From assembly GCA_963921935.1 (NCBI GenBank), contig OY998177.1, positions 112,770,067-112,834,066 on the forward strand: a stretch of 64,000 nt of DNA, written 5' to 3'. A program made the position numbers and the translations under genes. This DNA comes from Galeruca laticollis. Taxonomy: Eukaryota; Arthropoda; Insecta; Coleoptera; Chrysomelidae. Below the pieces are notes generated by a model that did not search any database, was not told where the DNA came from, and was given only the letters and a program-made list of their open reading frames with translations. This document shows positions 10,856 to 20,639 of this stretch, in pieces (the stretch's first letter is position 1; each line of letters starts with the position of its first letter).

Positions 10856-11769
10856 GTTTTGCTATCCACTGCATGGATAATGGTCTTTGATACTCCAGTT
10901 AAGTCACACTAATGTAGAGTATTACTGGGCAGCTTAAGTTGATCGAATTTCATTTTTCAAAGACTATGCAATCTGGTAAAATTACCTGTATAGAAAATAA
11001 GATAATTTGTAACGGGCTTTAGTCAGAAAATTGAAACTATATATTCTAGGGTTATCGTTAACATTCATTAAAACACTTCCAGCTTCCAAGGACAACTACA
11101 TTGCTTGGTGCTTCCCAACATCTCAGGTAATATTACGCCTGCGTCCTTTGTTCCACCCCACTACACATTCTGGAGAATATTATTTTTGCTCATCCACACT
11201 TGAACTCTTCCAAACCAATCGAACTGCTAAGCGGAGCAGATATTTTCTGGGAATCAATCAACATTGGACAAGTCATCTTGGACGACCACCTCCCATTCTT
11301 CAAAAAATACAGTTCGGATGGATTATTTCTGGGCCAATTAATATACAGCTGGACTCTACTTCCGAAACAAAACTTCTACCACCAGAAGAAAATCCTTTGC
11401 AAATTTTTTTTGCAAAACACGACTAGGGCTGCTCACGGTAATTTTATAGTACGACTACCACTCAAGGAACATATCGACCTACTTGGAGACTCTAAGACAA
11501 TCGCCTTCAACCATTTTATCACTTTAGAAAGGCAACTGGAGAAAAATCCGGATCTAACGCAAAAATGCCAGAAATATATCTCAGAATACGAATCATTTGG
11601 TCACATGTCTTTATCTAAAAATCAATTAGACAATTCTGGCTATTTTCTACCCCACCATTGCGCGCTGAAAATTAGTTCAAGCACTACCAAAATTGCCATT
11701 GTATTTGTCGATTCTTGTAAAAGTCATTCAGGATTTTCTATAAACGACTTACTCATGTTTGGACCCAAT
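10856..11769 (+). pseudogene. BEL/Pao retrotransposon pol, protease and start of reverse transcriptase (degenerate, split)
   Basis: This is the left fragment of a BEL/Pao pol gene. In one frame at 10856-10990, VLLSTA-like sequence is followed by CRVLLGSLS, where the protease usually has LLDSGS, so the catalytic Asp is lost. QRLCNLVKLPV follows. Next come LLSGADIFWESI (about 11226), IQFGWIISG in another frame (about 11317), the RT entry NFIVRLPLKEHIDLLGDSKT (about 11440) and LERQLEKNP...EYESFGHM (11527-11610). The reading ends at LLMFGPN (11769), exactly where the inserted LTR begins. Translation resumes without a gap at 16725 with NVQSSIFSTLLRYR. Confidence 0.85.
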
Positions 11770-12225
11770 TGTAGTGGTTAATTAGTTAGTGCCCCTCGTA
11801 TAAACTACGTCCACCATAGAAGTATTATATCTTTGGGAAAGCACTTACCTAGTAACCGATCTACGAGGGTTGAATAAACGACATTATTTTGAAAACTCAC
11901 TGGGATTAGTATATTTAGAATTAACACAGATTACAATACCTTATACATACATTTTAACTAATTCAAAATAATAATGAATGAATGAATCATCAGTTTGTCG
12001 ACGCTTTGCATTTATAGGAAGCGTTCGGACAGTGGCCTGCATGCCTGACCTTCCGCCTATCAGTTGAGCATGATATTTACATTTTAATTAGAACGTGCTC
12101 TCCGTATATCTAGCATTGACCTCCATATATGAATGCTCGCTATATATTGAAATCAATATTAACATAATTTAATCTTGTTTCTATGCTAATGTCCTCTTTA
12201 CACTACTGTCCTTTCGGGATCATCA
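11770..12225 (-). repeat. 3' LTR of the inserted Ty3-type element
   Basis: In plus orientation it starts TGTAGTGGTTA and ends GGGATCATCA, so in the element's own direction it runs TGATGATCCC...CCACTACA. It aligns along its whole length with 16312-16722 but carries extra blocks (for example around 11880 and 12040), giving 456 against 411 bp. Confidence 0.88.
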
Positions 12226-12241
12226 TATCATCCCCTCTTGG
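12226..12241 (-). other. Polypurine tract of the inserted Ty3-type element
   Basis: On the minus strand CCAAGAGGGGATGATA lies directly before the 3' LTR start TGATGATC. This is the expected place for the purine run that primes plus-strand DNA synthesis. Confidence 0.65.
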
Positions 12242-12340
12242 AAGAGAAAAATTATAGTTTTAATTTTTCGATACTACCTATAACGTTAGTAGTTTGCGCT
12301 GATTGTTTTTTATTTTTGTTGACTAACACTACTTGTTTGT

Positions 12341-13190
12341 TTATGAACACACTTCACTTGTTGACAATTGTTTTTTGCTGTTGTATTTATACAAACGATT
12401 CTTATGAACGGTCTGTGGTTTACTGTCCTGAGATATAATCTCACAATTTACGCCTTTTATTTCCGTTATTTTAAACGGACCTAAATAATGTGGATCGAAC
12501 TTATTTCTCCCTTCATTCTTTGAAATAACTGATTCCTCTAATCTAAAGTTTACAGGTGAAGATTCCTTTTCACTATTATTGACTCTAATTATTTTATTTT
12601 TTATTAAAAACTGTTTGGCTCTTTCATTTGCGTATTTTAACTTATATTTTAACTCTTTATCATATCTTTCAAGATTGTAACACGGTTCTATTTCTACATT
12701 TAAGAATTCTGGTAAATTGGGTTTTCTCCCGTATAATAACTCAAAAGGAGTGTATCCGTGATACGTGTTGGTGTTGTATTATAGCAATATGCAAATATTT
12801 TTACAAACTTGCACCAGTTATCCCTAAAATATTTGACAAAGTATCTTATATACTTATTAAATGTTCAATGTAATCTTTCACAACTGCCTATGGCCTCATG
12901 ATGGTATGCTGTTGAAAAATAATGTTTTATTTTTAAAAGTTCCGCTGAGTTCTTCATTATTTCATTCTTGTATTTCGTCCCTTGATCTGTTCCTATTTCC
13001 TTCATCAATCCGTAATTTGGTATAAAATTGTCAAATATTGCTTTTGCTATTGTGTATGCTTCCTTGTTCTTGACCGGTATCATAACTGCGTATTTAGTTA
13101 GTTCGCATAATATTGTAATACAATAACGATTTCCGTTGTTACTTTCTACAAACGGACCTACTGTGTCTATTTGAATAATATCAAACGGTT
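12341..13190 (-). pseudogene. Integrase core and C-terminal domain of the Ty3-type element
   Basis: This enzyme joins element DNA to host DNA. On the minus strand IIQIDTVGPF (first D, about 13165) is followed by KEIGTDQGTKYKNE (second D) and AIGSCERLH (the E, about 12870), so all three catalytic residues remain. A frameshift just after the E at about 12865 breaks the frame. The C-terminal part then runs open from about 12790: YHGYTPFELLYGRKPN, a basic linker, and the SH3-like NKFDPHYLGPFKITEIKG, to a natural stop at 12341-12343. Loss of frame, not of catalysis, is the main defect. Confidence 0.83.
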
Positions 13191-13978
13191 TTTATAGATG
13201 TATCTGTGATGACGAATTTATCCTTATGACTAAGCTTTGCTTTATTCATTTGGCATTTATGGCAATTCTTTACGTACTTCCTTACGTCTTTCTCCATGTT
13301 TTTCCACAGAAAATTGGCTCTCAGTTTCTTTATTATTCTATTATTTCCTACATGTCCTCCAAACATTTGATCGTTGTAGTATCTTTCTAAAATCTTATGT
13401 ATCTCTTCTTTCTGCTGTACCGTTTTTGGTACTTCGCATATACATACTTGAATATTTTTCAACCTTTGATTTCCTTCTTCTATAAATTCTTCTACTGTGA
13501 ACTTTTTGAATATATCATCATTTGTATATATCTTCATTCTTTTCACTCCATTTTTTACCAATAGCTCCTCAAGCTTCTCCAACGTTCGTTCTAGGTCGAA
13601 GCTGTGTATTCCGGTAATTGAGGCTTCACTAAATTTCAATTTATTTTTGATCCGAATGCTCATCCTTAGTGAGATATGGTTATTTTCAAAGTGTAAAATT
13701 GGTAATTTATGTGTCTCAAGATTATTTAAAACTTTCATTACTGAAGGTTTTTGTATTCTTTCTTCCTTTGTTTCTTCGTTATTCCTTAGACCCTTTTCTG
13801 ATTGAGCGTTTTCTCTTCGCATTTCTGCTCCTGTGATTGCCAAGACATGTGACTTATTTATATATAAATTCTTAAGTTCTTCTATGAATATTCTCGATAT
13901 GCTATCTGCGTAGTTCGCTATACCTTTGGCATACTGTATTTCAAAATCATATTCTTCCAAATCGATCAAATTTCGCAT
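13181..13978 (-). pseudogene. RNase H tail, linker and integrase zinc-binding domain of the Ty3-type element
   Basis: The reading begins RNLIDLEEYDFEIQYAKG, the last strand of the Ty3 RNase H domain (commonly EYDFEIxYxxGxxNxxADALSR; here the Asp-Ala-Leu run has become DSIS). After a charged linker of about 110 residues comes the HHCC zinc finger: GGHVGNNRIIKKL...VKNCHKCQMNK at 13290-13245. The piece starts abruptly, 15 bases after the stop of the ORF1p-like block. No reverse transcriptase precedes it. Confidence 0.83.
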
Positions 13979-13992
13979 TTTTCCTAGACAAT

Positions 13993-14988
13993 TTATTTAC
14001 CTCTTAGTTGATTAAAAATTTTATCGCTAAAAATTTTATCCAAAATTTTCGGATTAGTTTCGGTATTTTCCTCATATTTTAATTCATTCCATCCTGTATG
14101 TATTTCTAATTTATTCTTCCTTTCTTCTAGTTCTTTTAAACTGTACACGTTGTCGTTAATCACTAATGTATAATCAATTATCTTAGCTTTAGCTCCACTT
14201 TCTCTCGCCTGTTTCATGTATCTTATTAACTGTTTTCTCTGTTCCAATATATCTTTTGGGTAATCTTCATCAATGTATATTTTTGTTCCTTGTAATTTAT
14301 TCGTTTGTTTCAAGGTTTCTACTTTCTTATTCACGTCTTTCATCATTATTAGTACTGGTCTATTTTTGTTACTGTTTTTGTTTCCTAATCTTTTACATTT
14401 CAAAATATCTTATTCAACATCTACTGTGTTATTAACCTTGTTCATTACGTCTTCTGATTTATCTTCTAGTTGTTTCTCATCTTCTTCGTTTCCTTCTTCT
14501 ATACCATGTATTATTAAATTCTTCTCTCTAAAATTTTTCTAAGTCTGTTTCATGTTTCCTTGCAAACATTCTGTTTTTTCTTTGGGTTCTTCATTTTCCA
14601 ACCTCAAATCGTAGTTTTCTTTCTTTGACTGCGCTATTTGTCTGCTCATTTCTTCAATTTTATCTTCTATCTTGCATATTCTCACATTATTGTTAATTTG
14701 ATTATTGTAATTTCCATTCTCATTGAATTTCCTCTCTTTATTAAAATTTTCGTATTTGCCATAGTTATTTCCTTGATTAAACTGTCGAAATGTCCTTCCT
14801 GAATGATTACCGTTATAAAATCCTCTGTTGTTTCCTCTCCGATGATTATTCCTAAAGTCAAAGTTTGGCTTCCTGAAGAAATTCCTGTTATCCTTCATGT
14901 GCAAAACTTGTTGTTGTCCTACTATACCTTCCACTGATACTAATTTGGATAGTACTTCTTGCGTAGTTTCAAAACTTCCCGCTGCCAT
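13993..14988 (-). pseudogene. Gag C-terminal region fused in frame to a coiled-coil/RRM block like non-LTR ORF1p
   Basis: One reading frame runs from 14988 to the stop near 13993, broken by only two stops (about 14541-14539 and 14415-14413). First comes a Ty3 Gag tail (FETTQEVLSKLVSVE, VLHMKDNR) and an Arg/Asn/Gly-rich RNA-binding stretch (RGNNRGFYNGN). Then a coiled coil of about 50 residues (KIEDKIEEMSRQIAQSKKEN), then NLIIHGIEEGNEED, CKRLGNKNSNKNRPVLIMM, KLQGTKIYIDEDYPKDILEQ and QARESGAKAKI. The last four are the landmarks of ORF1 proteins of L1/CR1-type non-LTR elements (coiled coil, RRM, C-terminal domain). The block stands where protease and RT should be. Confidence 0.72.
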
Positions 14989-15698
14989 AATTGTTTAGTT
15001 GCGTCCGTTGTGGCATTCATAGTTACTGCCTTAAACGTTACTTCCTTAGTATATTTTTCGGCTAGTCGTTCGGGCATCACTTCCGACACGTATGTTGCCT
15101 GTAGTCTCTCTGCTAATTTTTCTATCTCCGTTGCGTACTGTGTTACGTCTTTTCCATTTTGTCTAACTTTACCAAGTTTCGCTAAGAGAAGGCTTGAATT
15201 GTCTCCTCTTATTCCCGCTTTTAGTTTATTATTGATTTCTGTAATGGAGTTTTCCGTCGTGATCAAACTTCTGGCTCTTCCCGTTAATCTCGTCTTAATT
15301 AGTGAAATAGCATTTTGTTCGTTACCTGTCGCGTTTGTTTGTAGCAAATCTAATGAGTCCAAAAATGATTGTAATTTGTTTGCTTTCCCGTTAAATTCGG
15401 TCGGTAAAACTTTACTCGCAAAATTAAAAAAATCATTCACACTTGTCGCCATTTTCAAATGTTTGCTTATTGTTTGTAATACAATAGTATCGATTTCCTC
15501 AAATATAGATGTAGGTATTTTAATACTACAATTTAACGCTTGAAATGCCCTAGCAGTTTTATCTCTAATCCTATCTGAATAATTTTTACAACTCTCTTGT
15601 TGTACTAAACTTAATTTTTTCCAATTTTTAGATATTAACTTAGCAAAGTTATTATAAAGAACTATTATACTATTAATTACTTCAATATGTATCTTCAA
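14940..15698 (-). CDS. Gag of the Ty3-type element, N-terminal and capsid part
   Basis: This structural protein would package the element RNA. It is an open frame of about 250 residues with no stop. A helical N-terminus is followed by MATSVNDFFNFASKVLPTEF, a capsid-type stretch (LQSFLDSLDLLQTNA, SLIKTRLTGRARSLI) and a conserved-looking region around QNGKDVTQYATEIEKLAERL. The frame shifts near 14990 into FETTQEVLSKL of the next piece, which is either a decayed frame or a programmed shift. The true start could be the first Met or one further in; the sequence does not decide. Confidence 0.72.
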   Translation of the reverse strand: MKIHIEVINSIIVLYNNFAKLISKNWKKLSLVQQESCKNYSDRIRDKTARAFQALNCSIKIPTSIFEEIDTIVLQTISKHLKMATSVNDFFNFASKVLPTEFNGKANKLQSFLDSLDLLQTNATGNEQNAISLIKTRLTGRARSLITTENSITEINNKLKAGIRGDNSSLLLAKLGKVRQNGKDVTQYATEIEKLAERLQATYVSEVMPERLAEKYTKEVTFKAVTMNATTDATKQLWQREVLKLRKKYYPN

Positions 15699-15770
15699 AA
15701 CCTTCCCACGTTATTGACATTCATAAGATTCGTTCACAAGAATAGAATGCATAAGTACTTACAATTATTT

Positions 15771-16004
15771 TCACACAGTCAGAGTTCCTGATGTCTTCTT
15801 CGCTGCAATGCCTCGGTTGATGTCCCTTTTCAACTCTCTTCGATGCGTTTTCCACAATGACCAAATACATTTCAGGATAAAAGCTACTGTTATGATATAC
15901 AATAGAACCATTATGTGCGTTGCAAAACTGTCTTGCTGTACCATAACAGTTTTATTGACAGTGCTAGTTTCTTTTGCCCCTTGTTTAGTTGATGAGCCTC
16001 CCAT
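15771..16004 (-). CDS. Small membrane-protein frame in the leader of the Ty3-type element (unrecognised)
   Basis: This is a frame of 77 codons between the primer-binding site and gag. I start it at the Met before GGSSTKQG rather than 14 codons earlier, because MGGSSTK fits an N-myristoylation signal. One hydrophobic helix follows (HIMVLLYIITVAFILKCIW), then a basic tail (KTHRRELKRDINRG). There is no stop within it, which is notable in so decayed a setting. I have a vague memory of similar small membrane proteins in leaders of insect Ty3 elements, but cannot name a family. It may simply be a chance frame. Confidence 0.4.
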   Translation of the reverse strand: MGGSSTKQGAKETSTVNKTVMVQQDSFATHIMVLLYIITVAFILKCIWSLWKTHRRELKRDINRGIAAKKTSGTLTV

Positions 16005-16179
16005 AGCTTCTCTTCTCCAGGGTCCCAAATTTAGATGGAAAACCATATACTTCCACTTGTCCTTACCATTTGTTTTGCAGGAATAAAAACCATTTATTGT
16101 CGAATATTACCATTTACCATTACCATTTGCTTGTGCAGAAATATTTACCATTTTACCATAACCAATCTACCATTAGTTC

Positions 16180-16319
16180 GCAGGATCGCCATGTAGTGGC
16201 GATTACCATTATACCATTAATTTTACCATTTGTTTCGCAGGATCGCCATGTAGTAGCGATGTACATTTTACCATCCATTTTACCATAACCATTTCGTTTG
16301 CAGGATCGCCATGTAGTGG
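16180..16319 (-). repeat. LTR-end/primer-binding-site motif repeated three times
   Basis: The 20-mer GCAGGATCGCCATGTAGTGG occurs at 16180-16199, 16237-16256 (one base different) and 16300-16319. Read on the minus strand it is the last bases of the 5' LTR (CCACTACA) plus the adjoining tRNA-primer site TGGCGATCCTGC. Only the copy at 16300-16319 is at the real LTR boundary (16312). The spacers contain repeated taccatt motifs that extend left to about 16060. Confidence 0.8.
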
Positions 16320-16722
16320 TTACTTAGTGAGTGCCCCTCGTATAAACTACGTCCACCATAAAAGTATTATATCTTTGGGAAAGCACTTACCTAGTAACCG
16401 ATCTTCGGGGGTTGAATAAACGTCAACTCACTGGGATTAGTATATTTAGAATTAACACAGATTACAATACCTCATTCAAAATAATAATAAATGGATGAAT
16501 TATCAGTTTTTCGACACGTTGCATTTATAGGAAGCGTTCTGAGAGTGGCCTGCCAATCAGTTGAGTGTGATATATACATTTTAATTAGAACGTGCTCTTC
16601 GTATATCTAGCAATGACCTCCATAGGTCAATGCTCGCTATATATAGAAATTAATATTAACATAATTTAATCTTGTTTCTATGCTAATGTCCTTTTTACAC
16701 TACTGTCCTTTCGGGATCATCA
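16312..16722 (-). repeat. 5' LTR of the inserted Ty3-type element
   Basis: This is the partner of 11770-12225, starting TGTAGTGGTTA and ending GGGATCATCA in plus orientation. The primer-binding site (minus strand TGGCGATCCTGC, 16311-16300) abuts it, which fixes the element's direction. The two LTRs differ at many bases and by several blocks, so the insertion is not recent. Confidence 0.88.
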
Positions 16723-17712
16723 CAAAATGTTCAAAGTAGCATATTTTCCACTTTATTACGATATCGCATGCATCCTATTGTATTAAGCGGCGACATCGAA
16801 AAAATGTATCGTCAACTATTCTTGGCAGAGGATCCACGCAACTTACAATGCATTTTCTGGCGACCTAATGACAGAAGAAGTCAAGATATAAATGATTTGT
16901 CAACCGTCACATATGGCACTGCATCTGCAGCATTCCTTGCTACAAGAGCATTAAAGGAAGTAGGTAAGTTACACGTCAACGACAATCCCAAAATCTCATA
17001 CATTATAGAAACTAATTTCTACGTAGGTAATCTCACAGGAAGCCAGACCATTGAAGAGGTTGAGCGGATAAAAGAAGAGGTTCACGGCCTCTTACTGAAA
17101 TACGGCTTTACTCTTAGAAAGTGGGCTTCAAATGAAGCAATACTTATTTCAGATTCTTCTGTAAGTTGTCGATCATTTGATTCTGACAATCTTTCTAAAT
17201 CTATAGGTTTCTTATGGAATCGTGTTTCTGATACAGTTGAGTACAGCGTAAGTCCCAGCGACTTGAAGAAACGAATTACAAAACTCACAATCCTAGCCTA
17301 AATTGCTCAAATTTTCGACCCGCTTGGTCTCCTCTATCCTGTGACGATAACCCCAAAAATAATACTACAGAAACGTTGGAGACTTAAAGTAGCCTGTGAC
17401 GAACCAGTAGCAATGAATTTGTTTACAACTTGATCTGTTTACCTAACCCAGATTGTAGAATTAAATAAACCCAATATACCTCGTTTTACTCTCTGTCGTA
17501 ATCAGCTTCAATTACATGAATTCTCTGACGCCGCGAGGCCCGCTTTTGGTGCTAGTGTTCGCATACGCTTCACTGTTTATTTTGGCAGTACATGCTGTAA
17601 CCTTCTGTGAGCAAAAAGAAGAGTTTCCCCCTCAAGCAAGTTACAATACCCGCCTAAAGCCTTGCGCCGTCCTACTGCTGGATAATTTAGTGATAACAGT
17701 TTTATCCATCAT
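16723..17712 (+). pseudogene. BEL/Pao pol, reverse transcriptase palm and start of RNase H (middle fragment)
   Basis: This resumes the BEL frame after the Ty3-type insertion. HPIVLSGDIEKMYRQLFLAE (about 16770) carries the first catalytic Asp. TVTYGTASAAFLATRAL follows. The box that should read FYVDDLLTG is FYVGNLTGS (about 17019), so both catalytic aspartates of the palm are gone. GFTLRKWASNEAI and, past a stop at 17299, IAQIFDPLGLLYPVTI follow. The RNase H start, LHEFSDAARPAFGASVRIRF (about 17513), leads to KPCAVLLLDNLVI. The reading breaks at about 17712 where Harbinger DNA begins and resumes at 20673. Confidence 0.85.
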
Positions 17713-17799
17713 CGAACGATGAAATGTTCATGCAAAACGTTCGACAAAAAGTACAAAAGATATCGCGTCCATACGTTTCCAACTGATCGGTCAAATTTT

Positions 17800-18270
17800 A
17801 GTTTCGAAACGCTTTCGGTCATAGAAGAAGCGCTTCTTTGGTCGCTCTATGCTATTTGCATTGCAATAAAAAGCAAAAAGATTAAACAAAACGAAGATTG
17901 AGATGGTCGAGGGAATGGTTGCTAAAAAGACATGCATTTTCTCATGTCAGATTATTATGTGAGCTTGAAGCAGATGATTGGCGTAATTACATGAGGATGG
18001 ATACTGAAACTTACAATCATTTGTTGAAATCTGTTACTCCTTACATTAGAAGGCAAAATACCTGCATGAGAAAATCCATTTCAGTTCATGAGAGACATAG
18101 TGCCACGTTAAGGTTTCTTGCGACAGGCTGAAGCTACAAAGATCTGTAATTCACCACCATTATGTCCAAGCAATCACTGAGTAAAACAATACCGGAAACT
18201 TGTGACGCTATCTACAAGGTTTTGAAAAAATACTACCAGAAGATGAATTTTAGAGTATATTCATTTCAGA
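17800..18270 (+). pseudogene. Second Harbinger element: transposase N-terminal exon (degenerate)
   Basis: The N-terminal half of a PIF/Harbinger transposase: EEALLWSLYAICIAIK, then after a frame change RWSREWLLKRHAFSHVRLL, EADDWRNYMRMDTETYNHLL, PYIRRQNTCMRKSISVHERH and TLRFLATG, a stop, then SYKDL and IPETCDAIYKVLKK. This is the standard HARBI1-like order before the catalytic domain. It lies within BEL RNase H sequence. The left terminal repeat is not preserved: only a short match (atcgaacga near 17711) to the complement of the right end is visible. Confidence 0.8.
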
Positions 18271-18386
18271 AATGAATTAAACATTATTAAAGAAGGAAAG
18301 TAATTGTACAAAATGGAAACGTCTTCTATAATAAATACATGAACACTACATATAATAATTAGTTTAATTATAAACGTTTATCATGT

Positions 18387-19258
18387 AATTAACTGTCTCG
18401 ACCCCTACTTGGTGGAATATACTCATATTAGTGCTTTAAATGAAACTCACGGTTTCTAGTTAATTCCACAATATAATAAAAATTGTTGAAAATTCTAAAA
18501 AAATGACAATTGTTTCGATAAATCAATATCATCGTCAGAATGACAGAAGTTACATTTCATTTTATGCCTACCTGATGTTTAGTAGTTATTTTTGGCTAGA
18601 CCAAGAAGTAACCTAACTTGTGATTGACTTAATATATGTTAATAGAAAAAAGAAGAAGAAGTGATATTACAAATATTGAAGCTTAGATATTATTAGCCCT
18701 ATTATGATATCCTGGATATCATTTTTCCAATTAAGATCAGTATAACTGTGCAATGATATAGAAAACCAGGAAAACTATATCTGCTGATCTTTACAATTAT
18801 CACTCAAGAAGACAGTTTATTAGTGGAGAACCTAGATTTAACTGTTCATTGACAACTTCATATTGTGGGTTTCTTAAATGTCTTCTGATTCCCAATTCCT
18901 TAAGGAAATCCAGTTCTTGTTTCTTTTCACAAATATGCAGCACTTCTAGTTTTGTGTTAGGTGTCATGAATGATTGGTGTCAAGTAGATGTTTTGCGTAG
19001 TGGGATTTATCTGGTTGTTTTAATCTGTATACTCGTGAGTGTTCACAGTATCGGATTTCAAAATTCCTAAGGGTCTGACCCATTACATTCTGGACATTTG
19101 AGTTTATATATAACTGACTTCTTTAATTGTGGTATTTTTGTTTTTACGTTTAACAATTTTGTACTTACGTTACTTTCTGTTTTAAAAGAAATTGTTGCTG
19201 AAGATATTATCTTTGAAATATTATTAGCAATATTTCCTGCATATGTGATGGTTTTATA
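18387..19258 (-). mobile_element. 5'-truncated Penelope-like element inside the second Harbinger element
   Basis: The minus-strand 3' part of a PLE. It starts in the coding region at about 19258 (YKTITYAGNI), passes the GIY-YIG entry (IYKLKCPECN, then a deletion) and ends with the family's 3' end at 18387 (aattaactgtctcg on the plus strand). The first GIY is VIY here and the YIG part is deleted, so the nuclease domain is destroyed. No clear target duplication was found. It occupies the transposase intron region, which would have spared the reading frame at the time. Confidence 0.82.
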
Positions 19259-19566
19259 GCGGAGCACTGGCAGCGGTATCGCTAGTCAGAGTAAATGGTC
19301 GACCGGTAGATGGTGTAGCAGGAAAACTCTGATATTCCAAGTCAACTTAAAACAATAAAATATTACAATTTTATAAGAAAATAAAAATACAACCGTAGAG
19401 AAAATGTATAAAAAAAGCTAAAGCATGTTTGATGCCGAATAAAATCCCATTGACTCATTAAAAGTTAAATTTTATTCAATTTTATCACTAAAACTAGGTA
19501 AACGATAAGAACATGTATTTAATAGTTATACCTATAGGAACAATTAATGTAATTTCTTTTGTTTTA

Positions 19567-19868
19567 GTTTCCAAAAAGCGAACTGGAATGGTTAGAAAAC
19601 ATTGACATGTTGTGCACTACATACTTTTTTTCGCAAGAAATCTACACAAAATTACTCACTTCCAGAAAGTATGGATAGAGAAAATATTACTGGAGATTAT
19701 TCTCTTGTCTTAGGAGACAGGTGTGACCCCACTTTAATGCATGACATTCAAAGAGGAAGAAGAGGCCACGTTTTTAATAATACAAAAATTGTTAGAGAAA
19801 AGTTCTGTAGCTATTTTAACAATGAGGGCTCAGTCCCATGGCAGGATGATTTAGTTTTTAAGTAGTTC
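19567..19868 (+). pseudogene. Second Harbinger element: transposase exon with the catalytic core deleted
   Basis: A pyrimidine-rich acceptor ending ttttag (about 19566) is followed by PKSELEWLEN, the normal start of the catalytic exon. The next recognisable residues, after a frame change, are TCCALHTFFRKKSTQNYS, which belong near the C-terminus. The roughly 200 residues carrying D, D and E are missing. The tail RGRRGHVFNNTKIVREKFCS and VPWQDDLVF matches the usual family ending. The element is thus an internal-deletion derivative that kept its MADF gene. Confidence 0.75.
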
Positions 19869-19970
19869 GTGTTACATGTTATAAAAAGAGAATCAAATAA
19901 TTCTGGACAATAAAATGCTTTGAATATTCATAAAACTTACTTTTCTCATTAATGAATAGATATTACTTAC

Positions 19971-20366
19971 CTCTGTTTCACTTTCATCTTGATGTGCCTC
20001 ATCATCGATAGTGTTTGTCGACTGTCTTATTGGATCTTGGTCACTTAGAAACTCAAGCAAATCAAAGTACCATAACGTTGGTTTATAGATATCATCTTCA
20101 CCAGCACCACTTTTAGTGGATTCCATTATTTTGGAGCGTTCTTTTTTGTAAACGGTGCGTAAAGAGTTAACTTTTTTGGTAACTGTCTCCTTGTTTGCTG
20201 CTTTATCAATTTCCTTGTATTTTTCAATCATTATTTCATATGCCTGTGACTTCTTATTTCGATCACTATGCTCGGCACTTTTAACTTGCCACAAGCAAGG
20301 AAAACTACGATAGCGTTCAATAAATTCTCTTAAAAATTCTCGAGAGCACTGACGAAGATCTGACAT
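19971..20366 (-). CDS. MADF-domain protein of the second Harbinger element, first exon
   Basis: A Harbinger partner protein with an intact first exon. The start is MSDLRQCSREF at 20366. The MADF pattern FIERYRSFPCLWQV, then a Lys-rich helix, RTVYKKERSKIMES, TKSGAGEDDIYKPTLWYF is complete, and an acidic tail (DDEAHQDESETE) ends at a clear splice donor (gag|gtaagt) at 19971. The donor falls at the equivalent place to that of the MADF gene at 1225-1587, although the two proteins differ widely. It is divergent from the transposase gene and has no stop, while the neighbouring transposase has lost its core. Confidence 0.78.
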
Positions 20367-20639
20367 ATTGCTTTCAAATTTTCAATTGCAAAATAGTTGC
20401 CAATACGTACACAGAAAGTAACAAGCAGTGCAATACGTTCTACGGAAATATACTGAAACTATTTCCAATAAAACGAAAGTTTGTCAACACGCTCCAACTT
20501 GTCGAATCAGTTTTCATAAAATGATGCCTCGCACTTCAAATTTCCGACTTATCGTACAACCTTATTTCGATCATGCAAGACGTACGTTTTGTGGTCCACG
20601 CGCGCCATTTTACTTGATACGACTTGTCTGATTCGATAA

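Larger units (their letters stand above)
11770..16722 (-). mobile_element. Ty3/Gypsy-type LTR element inserted in BEL pol; lacks protease and RT
   Basis: This is a complete insertion bounded by two LTRs, with coding on the minus strand. In element order: 5' LTR 16722-16312, primer-binding site directly inside it, a small membrane-protein frame, gag, an ORF1p-like block, an RNase H tail, integrase, polypurine tract and 3' LTR 12225-11770. It interrupts the BEL reading frame between FGPN and VQSS. Its flanks (cccaat on the left, caaaat on the right) give at best an eroded target duplication. The style (EYDFEIQY, CHKCQMNK, GSCERLH) is that of mdg1/412-like Ty3 elements. With no protease or RT it would need help from a relative to move. 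Confidence 0.85.

Noticed and set aside
14959..15543. 194-codon plus-strand frame with hydrophobic segments
   Set aside because: It is antisense to the Gag frame, which has clear family features.
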